From an uncultured Dehalococcoidia bacterium (GTDB taxonomy: Bacteria > Chloroflexota > Dehalococcoidia > Lucifugimonadales > JADFKI01), in assembly GCA_958295865.1 (NCBI GenBank), contig CATQHF010000003.1, positions 124,001 to 188,000 of the forward strand: a stretch of 64,000 bases of DNA. The letters run 5' to 3'. Both the position numbers and the translations under genes were made by a program. Shown in pieces: positions 25,449-33,425 of this stretch (its first letter is position 1; the number at the start of each line of letters is the position of its first letter). The notes beneath the pieces were generated by a model. That model did not search any database and was not told the DNA's origin. It worked only from the letters and a program-made list of their open reading frames with translations.

Positions 25449-26612
25449 TTATAGGGATTGGACGAAGTTGTTGATTCGGTCTAGGGCGCGGCGGATGTTT
25501 TCGGGGGAGTTGGCGAATGAGAAGCGGACGAAGCCCTTGCCGTATTCGCCGAAGGATTCGCCGGCGAGGCAGGCGACGCCGGCCTCTTCGAGGGCGCGAT
25601 CGGCGAATTCCTTGCTTGAGATGCCGGTGCCTTCGACATTGGGGAAGGCGTAGAATGCGCCCTTGGGGGTGGCGCAGCGGATGCCGTCTATGGCGTTTAG
25701 CCCGTCGACGATGATGTGTCGGCGTCGGGCGAACTCTTCGACCATGCTGTTGGGGGCGTCTTGTGGGCCTATCAGCGCTTCCAGGGCGGCGTACTGGGTG
25801 AAGCTGGCGGTGCAGGATACGCTGTTGGTTACGAGGCGGGAGATTGGCTCCACGAGTTCCAGGGGCATTACGCCGTATCCGGCGCGCCAGCCTGTCATGG
25901 CGTAGGTCTTGGAGAAGCCGTCGAGGATGATGGTGCGGTCGCGCATGTTGGGGAATGACGCGATGCTGTGGTGTGTGCCTTCGTAGAGGAAGCGGATGTA
26001 GATTTCGTCGGATAGGACGATGAGGTCGTGCCGCTTGGCGAGGTTTGCGAGCGCTTCAAGTTCTTCGCGGGCGATGACGCTGCCGCAGGGGTTGTTGGGG
26101 GAGTTGATAATCATGAGCTTGGTCTTGTCGGTGATTTGGCTCGCCACCTCGTCTATGTCGATGTTGAAGTCGAGGGATTCGTGGAGGCGCATGGGGACGG
26201 GGACGCCGCCGGCGAAGCTAATCATGGATTCGTAGATGGGGAAGCCGGGGTTGGGGCAGAGGACTTCATCGCCATAGTCGACGAGGGCGAGCATGATGAA
26301 GAACATGATGGGCTTGCCGCCGGGCGTGATGACGACATTATCGCCGGTGACGGAGATGTCGCGGGTTTGTGATACTTCGTGCGCGATGGAGGCGCGGATG
26401 TCGGGGAATCCGGGCGATGGCCCGTAGTGGGTTTCGCCGCGTCGGAGCGCTTGGACGCCGGCGTCGACGATGTTTTCGGGGGTGTCGAAGTCCGGCTCGC
26501 CGATTTCGAGGTGGATTACATCCATGCCCTCGGCTTCGAGGCGGCGCGCCTTTGCCAGGACCTCAAAGGCGGTTTCGGTTCCCAGTCGGCTCATTCGGTC
26601 TGCAAGCTTCAT
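25449..26612 (-). CDS. class I/II PLP-dependent aminotransferase
   Basis: This 387-residue fold-type I aminotransferase resembles the aspartate/aromatic aminotransferases of the AspC-like I-gamma group. The PLP lysine is in DGFSKTYAMTGWRAGY near residue 237, the pyridine-stacking and phosphate-binding region is near PGGKPIMFF at about 92, and NSPNNPCGSV at about 170 carries the conserved Asn. The C-terminal RFSFANS contains the substrate-carboxylate arginine. The likely substrates are aspartate or a related amino acid with 2-oxoglutarate, but the sequence alone does not fix this. Confidence 0.93.
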   Translation of the reverse strand: MKLADRMSRLGTETAFEVLAKARRLEAEGMDVIHLEIGEPDFDTPENIVDAGVQALRRGETHYGPSPGFPDIRASIAHEVSQTRDISVTGDNVVITPGGKPIMFFIMLALVDYGDEVLCPNPGFPIYESMISFAGGVPVPMRLHESLDFNIDIDEVASQITDKTKLMIINSPNNPCGSVIAREELEALANLAKRHDLIVLSDEIYIRFLYEGTHHSIASFPNMRDRTIILDGFSKTYAMTGWRAGYGVMPLELVEPISRLVTNSVSCTASFTQYAALEALIGPQDAPNSMVEEFARRRHIIVDGLNAIDGIRCATPKGAFYAFPNVEGTGISSKEFADRALEEAGVACLAGESFGEYGKGFVRFSFANSPENIRRALDRINNFVQSL

Positions 26613-26739
26613 CTGTATCCCCTCTAGCTCAGGCTTGGTGTGGCTATTATAAACGGGTGGTGGAATATATTAAACAGTTATGCGGTTGATTAGGCGTTGG
26701 GAAACGGGCGTTGACAGGGAGAAAATTGCATTAGTCCAC

Positions 26740-26812
26740 TTTAGCCGTCGATGGGCGAGCGTTTTCACCCCCATCCTAACCTTCCCCCAAAGAGGGAAGG
26801 GACTAATGCAAT
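26740..26812. repeat. dispersed palindromic repeat, single-unit copy of the 19264 element
   Basis: The sequence runs from TTTAGCCGTCGATGGGCG through CCTTCCCCCAAAGAGGGAAGG to GGGACTAATGCAAT. It matches the outer flanks of the three-unit block at 19264-19460 but holds a single palindromic unit. It lies between the divergent aminotransferase and ispH genes. Confidence 0.75.
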
Positions 26813-26898
26813 CTTCTTGTGACAGGATGGACGGGATGGAGCGGAAGGGATTTTGTGGTAGGATTGGGTGAGGATTTTGGCACATGGGGGTAGTTGCG

Positions 26899-27801
26899 AT
26901 GAAGGTTTATGTTGGGGTTCCGCGGGGGTTTTGCGCGGGAGTGGTGCGCGCTATCGACTTGGTGGAGATTGCGCTTGAACGGTTTGGCGCGCCGGTGTAT
27001 GTGAAGCATCAGATTGTGCATAACTCGTATGTGGTGGACTCGCTGGAGGCGAAGGGGGCTATCACGGTGGAGGATGTGGATGAGGTGCCGGAGGGGGCGA
27101 ATGTGGTGTTTTCGGCGCATGGTTCGCCGCCGGAGGACTTTGAGAAGGCAAAGACGCGAGGTCTCAAGGTTATCGACGCCACCTGTCCGCTGGTCATAAG
27201 GGTGCATAATGAGGCGATCAAGTATGACGCGGAGGACAGGGGCATCATTCTGGTGGGGCATCAGGGGCATCAAGAGGTGAAGGGGACGATGGGGCAGGCG
27301 GAGATGCACTTGGTGGATGACGGCGGCGAGCTGGACTTGCCGGAATGGGACGCGGACAAGCCGGTGGTGGTGCTGACGCAGACCACGCTCTCGGTGGATG
27401 ATACGCTGCGTTCCATCGAGAGCATTCAGGATAACTTCTCCGATGTCATCGTCAGGAACGATTTGTGCTATGCGACGACGAACCGCCAGGATACGGTCAA
27501 GGAGCTGACTGATGTGTCTGATGTGGTGCTGGTGATCGGGGCGCAAAACAGTTCCAATTGCAATCGTCTGCGCGAGGTCGCCGAGGCGCGGGGCGTTCCG
27601 GCGTATCTGTTCAATGGGCCGGATGAGCTGCGCGCCGAGTGGCTGGAGGGGGCGGAGCATGTGGGCATTACATCGGGGGCGTCGACGCCTGAGGAGCTGG
27701 TGCAGGCGGTGATTGCGGCGATAGAGCCGGATGAGGTGATTCCGATTGGGCAGCCGGAAGGGGACATTACTTTTGTGCTGCCGAGGGAATTGCGGGACTA
27801 G
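26899..27801 (+). CDS. ispH: 4-hydroxy-3-methylbut-2-enyl diphosphate reductase
   Basis: This 300-residue enzyme makes isopentenyl and dimethylallyl diphosphate in the last step of the MEP isoprenoid pathway. The three iron-sulfur cysteines are visible in RGFCAGVVRA (about residue 11), DATCPLVIR (about 95) and NDLCYATTNRQ (about 195), and VFSAHGSPP (about 72) carries a conserved histidine. ATG 26899 is preferred, with a run of five G eight bases ahead, although an in-frame ATG lies at 26884. It is the only MEP-pathway gene in the window. Confidence 0.97.
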   Translation: MKVYVGVPRGFCAGVVRAIDLVEIALERFGAPVYVKHQIVHNSYVVDSLEAKGAITVEDVDEVPEGANVVFSAHGSPPEDFEKAKTRGLKVIDATCPLVIRVHNEAIKYDAEDRGIILVGHQGHQEVKGTMGQAEMHLVDDGGELDLPEWDADKPVVVLTQTTLSVDDTLRSIESIQDNFSDVIVRNDLCYATTNRQDTVKELTDVSDVVLVIGAQNSSNCNRLREVAEARGVPAYLFNGPDELRAEWLEGAEHVGITSGASTPEELVQAVIAAIEPDEVIPIGQPEGDITFVLPRELRD

Positions 27802-28124
27802 GGTTGACGGGGGTAGGAATTGAGAATTAGGAATTGGGTTTTGTTGGGGCTTGCTTGCGATGAACGGGGAGGGGTAGGCTCATTGCGAACGGGGATAAGG
27901 TAGGCTTACCAAGGATGGAACGGCGACCGGCTGCAATAGTGAAAATGTCTTGCGGGCTTACCGCGAAAATTGCATAAGTGGAATTACAATGGTCGAGGGG
28001 CGCCAATTTCTGGATTCCCGCTTTCGCGGGAATGACGGGTGAGGGAGACGGGAATGGTGGGTGAGCGGGCGAAAAGGCTTGTGCAATCTTCTTTCTTACC
28101 ATTAACGGATTTATGGAGTGATGG
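27802..28124. other. intergenic region of degraded dispersed repeats
   Basis: This 323-base gap contains a short copy of the AT-rich repeat (27815-27838), a degraded GGGGTAGGCTCATTG...GAACGGGG element (about 27860-27912) and an ATTCCCGCTTTCGCGGGAAT hairpin (about 28015-28034) related to the MITE interior. No gene is seen. GGAG at 28115-28118 at its right end serves the next gene. Confidence 0.65.
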
Positions 28125-28808
28125 ATGGACATTAGGATAGACAGCTTGTATCGGGGCGCGGTGGAGGCGCGGGGGACGGTGGTAATCATCGATGTGTTCA
28201 GGGCGTTCACGACGGCGGCGGTGGCGTTCTCGAATGGGGCGGAGAAGATTATTCTGGTGGCGGAGGTGGAGGAGGCGCTGAGTCTGCGGGCGCAGGGCGC
28301 GGGCGATGTGTGCATGGGCGAGGTGGACGGCATACGGCCGGAGGGGTTCGACTATGGCAATTCGCCTTATGAGCTTTCTCAGGTGGATGTCGCCGGCAAG
28401 ACGCTGATACAGTCCACGCGGGCGGGGACGGTGGGCATGAGCGCGGCGGTGAACGCATCGCGGATATACGCCGGGTCGCTGGTCATCGCGGAGGCGACTA
28501 CGCGGGCGATACTGCGGGATGCGCCGGCTCTGGTTACTATCGTGGCGATGGGCGCTGAGGCGCGGGTGCATGCGGATGAGGATGAGCAGTGCGCGCTGTA
28601 TATGCGAAACCTGTTGCAGGGGCGGCAGCCCGATCATGGGGCGGTGCGCGCGCTGGTTCTGGCGGGCGCTGAGGCGCAGAAGTACGCGGATCCGCAGCAG
28701 CCGCAGTTTCATCCGGAGGACAGGGATATGGCGCTGGAGATCGACAGCGTGCCGTTTGCGATAGGGGTCGAGCGTGAGGATGGGCTGCTTGTGGCGCGGC
28801 GAAATTAA
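28125..28808 (+). CDS. 2-phosphosulfolactate phosphatase family protein (ComB-like)
   Basis: This 227-residue protein belongs to the ComB family, which hydrolyses 2-phosphosulfolactate to sulfolactate in coenzyme M synthesis. The family motifs IIDVFRAFTTAAVAFSNGA near residues 21-39, CMGEVDGIRPEGFDYGNSP near 63-81 and LIQSTRAGT near 93-101 are clear. ComB homologues occur widely in bacteria without known coenzyme M, so the substrate is not assured. The ATG has GGAG six bases ahead. The ComDE-like decarboxylase at 8753-10067 would act two steps further along the same route, but ComA and ComC were not found. Confidence 0.88.
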   Translation: MDIRIDSLYRGAVEARGTVVIIDVFRAFTTAAVAFSNGAEKIILVAEVEEALSLRAQGAGDVCMGEVDGIRPEGFDYGNSPYELSQVDVAGKTLIQSTRAGTVGMSAAVNASRIYAGSLVIAEATTRAILRDAPALVTIVAMGAEARVHADEDEQCALYMRNLLQGRQPDHGAVRALVLAGAEAQKYADPQQPQFHPEDRDMALEIDSVPFAIGVEREDGLLVARRN

Positions 28809-28837
28809 GAATTAAAAATTAGGAATTAAGAATTGGG
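28803..28837. repeat. 35-base AT-rich repeat, copy 2
   Basis: This is identical to the copy at 18177-18211. It overlaps the last codons and stop of the ComB-like gene, so that the TAA stop lies within the repeat. Confidence 0.85.
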
Positions 28838-28863
28838 TTGTATGGATAGGATTGGAGTGAGGG

Positions 28864-29799
28864 ATGGAGTATCGTTATTTGGGGAGGTCGGGGCTGCGGG
28901 TGTCGGCGATTGGGCTGGGCACGAATAATTTTGGGCGGCGGCTGGATGCTGACACGGCGGCGGTTGTGGTCAACCATGCGCTGGATATGGGCGTCAATAT
29001 GATCGACACTTCCAACAGCTACGGGGACGGGTATTCGGAGAAGTACATCGGGCGGGCGCTGAAGGGCAAGCGGGACAAGGCGCTCATCGCTACGAAGGTG
29101 TCTAGCAGGATTGCGGATGGGCCTAACGACGGGGGCAACTCGCGTCAGCACATAATGGGCGAGGTGGAGAACAGCCTGCGCCGCCTGAACACGGACTATA
29201 TCGACCTGTATCAGATACACTGGCACGACGCGAATGTGCCGATAGAGGAGACGCTGCGGGCGCTGGACGATCTGGTGCGGCAGGGCAAGGTGCGCTATAT
29301 CGGATGCTCCAATTTCATGGCTTGGCAGATGTGCGAGGCTGTTTGGACTTCGCGCACGCTGGGCGTCGAGTCGTTTGTCAGCATGCAGCCGAAGTACAGC
29401 ATCATGGACAGGGAGATAGAGGCTGAGCTTGTGCCGTTCTGCGAGGCGTATGATATTGGGATACTGCCGTACTATCCGCTTGCGAACGGGTTTCTGACGG
29501 GCAAGTATCGCCGGGGTCAGCCCGCGCCGGAAGGCACGCGGCTCGCGGAGGGCGATAGGGGCATGTTCACCGATGCGAACTTCGACCTGCTGGAGCGGTT
29601 GGAGGCTTTTTGCGAGGAACGGGGACATAGCGTGCTGGAGTTGGCGTTCGCATGGTTGCTTGCCAATTCTGCCGTAAGCTCGGTTATCGCGGGGGCGACG
29701 AGGGCGGAGCAGATTGTCGCCAACGCGAAAGCCGCGAGCTGGTCGCTGACGGCTGAGGATGTGGCAGAGGTGAATGGCATCATTGACGGAGCCGGGTGA
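28864..29799 (+). CDS. aldo/keto reductase
   Basis: This 311-residue NADPH-dependent TIM-barrel reductase starts MEYRYLGRSGLRVSAIGLG. Catalytic residues are seen as Asp in NMIDTSNSYGDGYSE, with the tyrosine a few residues later, Lys in LIATKVSS and His in DLYQIHWHD. It resembles the YajO/Tas-like group of bacterial aldo/keto reductases acting on unknown carbonyls. GGAG lies six bases before the ATG. It follows the ComB-like gene by 55 bases and may share its transcript. Confidence 0.93.
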   Translation: MEYRYLGRSGLRVSAIGLGTNNFGRRLDADTAAVVVNHALDMGVNMIDTSNSYGDGYSEKYIGRALKGKRDKALIATKVSSRIADGPNDGGNSRQHIMGEVENSLRRLNTDYIDLYQIHWHDANVPIEETLRALDDLVRQGKVRYIGCSNFMAWQMCEAVWTSRTLGVESFVSMQPKYSIMDREIEAELVPFCEAYDIGILPYYPLANGFLTGKYRRGQPAPEGTRLAEGDRGMFTDANFDLLERLEAFCEERGHSVLELAFAWLLANSAVSSVIAGATRAEQIVANAKAASWSLTAEDVAEVNGIIDGAG

Positions 29800-29812
29800 C
29801 GGATAGGCTCTG

Positions 29813-30481
29813 CTAGCCGCCTATGCCCGCGAGATTTGCGCCGATTGAGAAGATCTTGGATGCCGCGAATGATGCCAGAAGGAAGGCTAATATCGTGAGG
29901 GCGATGACGCCTACGCGCGGTGGGTTGTCGTTGCGTATCGATGCTCCCCTCGGCACATGCGCGGCGGATGATGGCCAGGGGCGATGGCAGAGCGGACATT
30001 CGTATATCAGGTCGATGTCGTTGCGGACTTGGGCGAGCGCGCGGATTCCGACGGAAGCTGCCAGCGCTTGCCATATCGTGGGCAGCAGCATGAAGAACGG
30101 GCCTATCGGATCGGGCAGGATTGCGAAGATTCGCATCCATTGCGGGGCGTAAGCCAGTCCTAACACGCGGACGGATTGCGGGCGGGTGAATCTTGAGCCG
30201 GGCATGAAGCTCTTGCCTAGGTAGTGGACTACCAGAAGCCAGACGCCCCAATGGACGATTGACCTGATGATGCCGAAGGCAAAGATGATGATGAAGGCGG
30301 CGGGGTAGGTCAGGCGCTCGGCTTGGGGCGCGAAGTAGAGGGCGCTCGTCAGGCCGGCTATGAGGGCGGCGATTCCGACTATGAGGTATGCCTGTCGGGT
30401 CGCTTGGGGCGCGTCGCGGGCTTCGCGCAGCGTGTATGAGTTACATTCCCACGCCCCGAGTATGGTGCGGGTTAGGTTCAT
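29813..30481 (-). CDS. Yip1-like membrane protein
   Basis: This 222-residue protein starts MNLTRTILGAWEC and has about five hydrophobic segments, near residues 30-50, 58-82, 115-135, 140-160 and 195-215. The layout is like that of Yip1/DUF1282 membrane proteins. A CPLCHRPW pair of cysteines near 170 could bind zinc. I chose the ATG at 30481, which overlaps the TGA of the upstream DUF2071 gene as ATGA, a sign of translational coupling; the longer Arg-rich upstream reading is only a shadow of that gene. The function is unknown. Confidence 0.8.
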   Translation of the reverse strand: MNLTRTILGAWECNSYTLREARDAPQATRQAYLIVGIAALIAGLTSALYFAPQAERLTYPAAFIIIFAFGIIRSIVHWGVWLLVVHYLGKSFMPGSRFTRPQSVRVLGLAYAPQWMRIFAILPDPIGPFFMLLPTIWQALAASVGIRALAQVRNDIDLIYECPLCHRPWPSSAAHVPRGASIRNDNPPRVGVIALTILAFLLASFAASKIFSIGANLAGIGG

Positions 30482-31239
30482 CTGATTCGTATGCCTTTGC
30501 GGACTGTTACGGGGGAGCCTTCGGCAAGGAAGGCTGAGTCGGGGGTGGGGGTGATGTATGGGGCGAATTGGCTGCCGTAGAGTTGCTCGATGTCGCATTG
30601 GAGCTTGGCGCTGTGGGTGCGCCGGACGCGCCAGCGCGGGTGTTCTACTTCGTATTCGAGCGTGCCGCCGTCTCGCTGCACAGCGTATCCCCAATAGTGT
30701 TCTGCGATGAACTCTTCTTCGGTGTCGTCTCGCAGCAGGGTTGGTTCGCCATTCGCTTCGACGGACAAGCCGTGTCGGGCGCGCGGGTGTCCCCACTCAT
30801 AGGCTACGCGGTGGGCGCTGCCGGCGGAGTGGAAGGCGTGGGTCATGGGCATGGTGATGTAGTTCTCGTTGTAGATGGCGCGAGCCACCGCGGTAATCGC
30901 GCGTCTAGGCACAATCTCCTTGATGAATACCACGCCGCGCCGCAGTTCGCCGTCCATCTCGCGGCGGACATAGAAGCGCAGGTTGACCTCCTCGAAGTTC
31001 CGATGCAGAGGGATGGGCAAGCCGTAGAGCCGGGTGTTCAGGAACATCAGCCCTACCACGCTGATGTAGTGTTTTTCGTTCCATGCGTCGAGCGTTGTGC
31101 CGACGGGCAGGTATGGCTTCAGGATGGCGGGGTCGATTTCGTAGTTGAGCATGGCGAGGTTGCGCCACTCGGTAGTGAGGAAGGTGGGGCGCTTTGAGCC
31201 ATTCGCCAATTGCGACTTGTATCTGAGCAGCGTGAGCAT
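30478..31239 (-). CDS. DUF2071 family protein (YqjF-like)
   Basis: This 253-residue protein matches the DUF2071/acetoacetate-decarboxylase-like family: TEWRNLAMLNYEIDPAILKP near residues 23-42, LPVGTTLDAWNEKHYISVVG, and later FEEVNLRFYVRREMDG. The family's biochemical role is not established. It is coupled by a four-base overlap to the membrane protein gene downstream. Its start region overlaps the non-coding leader of the divergent oxidoreductase gene. Confidence 0.87.
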   Translation of the reverse strand: MLTLLRYKSQLANGSKRPTFLTTEWRNLAMLNYEIDPAILKPYLPVGTTLDAWNEKHYISVVGLMFLNTRLYGLPIPLHRNFEEVNLRFYVRREMDGELRRGVVFIKEIVPRRAITAVARAIYNENYITMPMTHAFHSAGSAHRVAYEWGHPRARHGLSVEANGEPTLLRDDTEEEFIAEHYWGYAVQRDGGTLEYEVEHPRWRVRRTHSAKLQCDIEQLYGSQFAPYITPTPDSAFLAEGSPVTVRKGIRIR

Positions 31240-31245
31240 GTTTTG

Positions 31246-31372
31246 TGTTCCGTTTGCGGTGTTTGGGGTTGTTGCGATTGTGTTTCATTCGTTGGGTTGG
31301 GATTATCGACCGCCGTTGTGTTCCGTTTGCCGTGTCTGGGGTTATTGCGATTGCATTTCATCCGTTGGGTTG
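31246..31372. repeat. imperfect 54-base direct repeat
   Basis: TGTTCCGTTTGC...TTGGGTTG occurs twice, at 31246-31299 and 31319-31372, with about seven differences and a 73-base period. It lies in the space between the divergent DUF2071 and oxidoreductase genes, so it may duplicate a control region. No coding function is likely. Confidence 0.8.
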
Positions 31373-31420
31373 TGCGGGTTCATTGCTATGATACCATCGG
31401 CGGGGCTAACGGGGGCTACT

Positions 31421-32866
31421 ATGGATGGACGGTCGGAGCGGATGGGCAAGAATGGCGGCTATGATGCGGTGGTCGTGGGGGCTGGGCCGAATGGTCTTGC
31501 GGCGGCGATTGCGGTCGCGCAGTCGGGGCGCAGCGCGCTTGTACTGGAGGCGGGGGATACGCCGGGGGGCGGCGCGCGCACATCGGAGCTGACGCTGCCG
31601 GGCTTTCGGCATGATGTGTGTTCCGCGCTGCATCCGCTTGCGATCGGGTCGCCGTTCCTGAGCGGGCTGCCGTTGGACGAGCATGGGCTGCGGTGGATTC
31701 ACCCGCGCTATCCGGTGGCGCATCCGCTGGATGACGGCAGCGCGGCTGTGCTGGAGCGCGATGTCGATGCGACCGCGGCTGCGCTCGGCGCGGATGCGCG
31801 GGCTTATCGCAGGCTGATGTCGCCGCTTGTACGCGATTGGGATGTGATTGCGCGGGGCGCGCTGGGGCCGTTGCGACTGCCGCGCAATCCTATTGTGATG
31901 GGACGGTTCGGGGTGAAGGCGCTGCGCTCGGCGAGAAGGCTCGCGGAGACGTGGCTGCGAACTGAGCGGGCGCGGGCGCTGTTCGCCGGCATCGCGGCGC
32001 ACTCGGTTACGCCGCCGGAGTACAGGGCATCGGCGGCGGCGGGACTGATTTTGCAGACGGCGGGGCATGCGGTTGGGTGGCCAATGCCGCTTGGCGGGGC
32101 GCAGAGCATCACGGACGCGATGGCGTCGTATCTGCAATCGCTGGGCGGCGAGGTCGTTACGGGCGTGAGGGTGGGGTCGCTCGATGAGCTGCCGCGCGCG
32201 CGCGTCGCGCTGCTGGATGTCGGGGCGCGGCAGTTTGCGAGTATGGCGGGCGATAGGCTGTCGGAGCGGTATAGGCGACGGCTGACGGCGTTTCGGTATG
32301 GGCCGGGCGTGTTCAAGATGGACTGGGCGCTGGACGCTCCGATTCCGTGGACGGCGGCGGAGTGCGCGGATGCTGGCACGGTGCATCTGGGCGGCACGCT
32401 GGACGAGATCGCGGCTGCGGAGGCTGCGGTGTGGCGGGGCGAGCATCCTGAGAAGCCGTTTGTGCTGGTGGCGCAGCCGAGCATGTTCGATGCGACGCGC
32501 GCGCCGCCGGGGAAGCATGTCGCATGGGCGTACTGCCATGTGCCGCATGGCTCGGACTTGGATATGACGGAGCGCGTCGAGAGGCAGATAGAGCGGTTTG
32601 CGCCGGGGTTCAGGGAGCGGATACTGGCGCGGAGCGTGATGCCGCCTTCGGCGCTGGAGGCTTATAACGCCAATTATGTGGGCGGGGATATTGGCGGCGG
32701 GGCGAATACGCTGCGGCAGCTGTTCGCGCGGCCCGTGTCGGCGTTCGCGCCATATAGGACGCCGATTGACGGGGTGTATCTGTGCTCGGCTTCGACGCCG
32801 CCGGGCGGGGGTGTGCATGGGATGTGCGGGTATTGGGCGGCGCGGGCGGCGATTGGGGGGATGTGA
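31421..32866 (+). CDS. FAD-dependent phytoene desaturase-like oxidoreductase
   Basis: This protein of about 481 residues has an N-terminal Rossmann FAD site, AVVVGAGPNGLAAAIAVAQ near residues 14-32, followed by VLEAGDTPGGGARTSE, and ends with the flavin-proximal VYLCSASTPPGGGVHGMCG. This is the layout of the CrtI/PDS-related NAD(P)/FAD oxidoreductases, among them pyridine nucleotide-disulfide oxidoreductase domain-containing protein 2. The substrate is unknown. The start is at ATG 31421, with five G five bases ahead; ATG 31442 is an alternative. No carotenoid genes are nearby. Confidence 0.9.
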   Translation: MDGRSERMGKNGGYDAVVVGAGPNGLAAAIAVAQSGRSALVLEAGDTPGGGARTSELTLPGFRHDVCSALHPLAIGSPFLSGLPLDEHGLRWIHPRYPVAHPLDDGSAAVLERDVDATAAALGADARAYRRLMSPLVRDWDVIARGALGPLRLPRNPIVMGRFGVKALRSARRLAETWLRTERARALFAGIAAHSVTPPEYRASAAAGLILQTAGHAVGWPMPLGGAQSITDAMASYLQSLGGEVVTGVRVGSLDELPRARVALLDVGARQFASMAGDRLSERYRRRLTAFRYGPGVFKMDWALDAPIPWTAAECADAGTVHLGGTLDEIAAAEAAVWRGEHPEKPFVLVAQPSMFDATRAPPGKHVAWAYCHVPHGSDLDMTERVERQIERFAPGFRERILARSVMPPSALEAYNANYVGGDIGGGANTLRQLFARPVSAFAPYRTPIDGVYLCSASTPPGGGVHGMCGYWAARAAIGGM

Positions 32867-32972
32867 GGGTTGGATAAGATGGTATGATGTGAGGGACAAG
32901 GTGGAACGGTGGGACGGGAGTTTGGAATTATAAAGCAAACTCTGACTGTAAGTTGTTGTGAGGTAAGACCGC

Positions 32973-33377
32973 ATGAAGAATAGCGTAATTCTTAAAGGAG
33001 ATTCATCCGCCGTTCAGTCTCACTTGACTATCATGCAAAGGGTAATCCAGCGTATGGCAGAGAATAGCCGTTCCTGCAAGGTGTGGTGCGTAACGCTCGT
33101 TGCCGCTATTCTGGTGCTGGTTGCTCGAACAGAGAAGCCTGAGTATTCTTTGATTGCTCTGATACCTGCCGCTCTGTTTCTTATCCTAGATACATACTAT
33201 CTTGCGCTAGAGCGAGGATTTCGCGATTCCTATTCAGGGTTCGTTGCAAAGCTTCACAGTGGCGAACTTTCATCTTATGCTCTCTATGTGGTTGCGCCGT
33301 GTGGATCGATTTCCAAGCATTTCTTAGCCAGTTTGCGTTCATTTCTATATGGACATTCTATCCCACGCTTGTTGTGA
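32973..33377 (+). CDS. small membrane protein paired with a TIR-like protein; C-terminus frameshifted
   Basis: This 134-residue reading has two hydrophobic helices (about 38-51 and 59-73) preceded by a soluble helix, a layout like small SLATT/2TM effector-type membrane proteins. After residue 108 or so the frame becomes unlike a protein. In the +2 frame, codons from about 33335 to the TAG at 33410-33412 read ISIWTFYPTLVVMILIIWRL, a third hydrophobic helix with a natural end. A one-base indel between about 33290 and 33335 therefore seems to have cut the gene short, or the assembly has an error. The restored gene would end 13 bases before the TIR-like gene. Base use is AT-richer than that of its neighbours. 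Confidence 0.7.
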   Translation: MKNSVILKGDSSAVQSHLTIMQRVIQRMAENSRSCKVWCVTLVAAILVLVARTEKPEYSLIALIPAALFLILDTYYLALERGFRDSYSGFVAKLHSGELSSYALYVVAPCGSISKHFLASLRSFLYGHSIPRLL

Positions 33378-33425
33378 TGATACTGATAATTTGGCGGTTA
33401 GTAAGTCAGTAGAGAGAGGTTAGCA

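Noticed and set aside
30482-30796. N-terminal extension of the Yip1-like membrane protein
   Set aside because: The extension overlaps the DUF2071 gene and is Arg-rich shadow sequence; the ATG at 30481 overlaps the upstream stop as ATGA, a better start.
31406-32974. Long Arg-rich minus-strand frame opposite the CrtI-like gene
   Set aside because: High GC makes long antisense frames; the plus strand has a full FAD-binding enzyme with motifs, and the antisense product is low-complexity.
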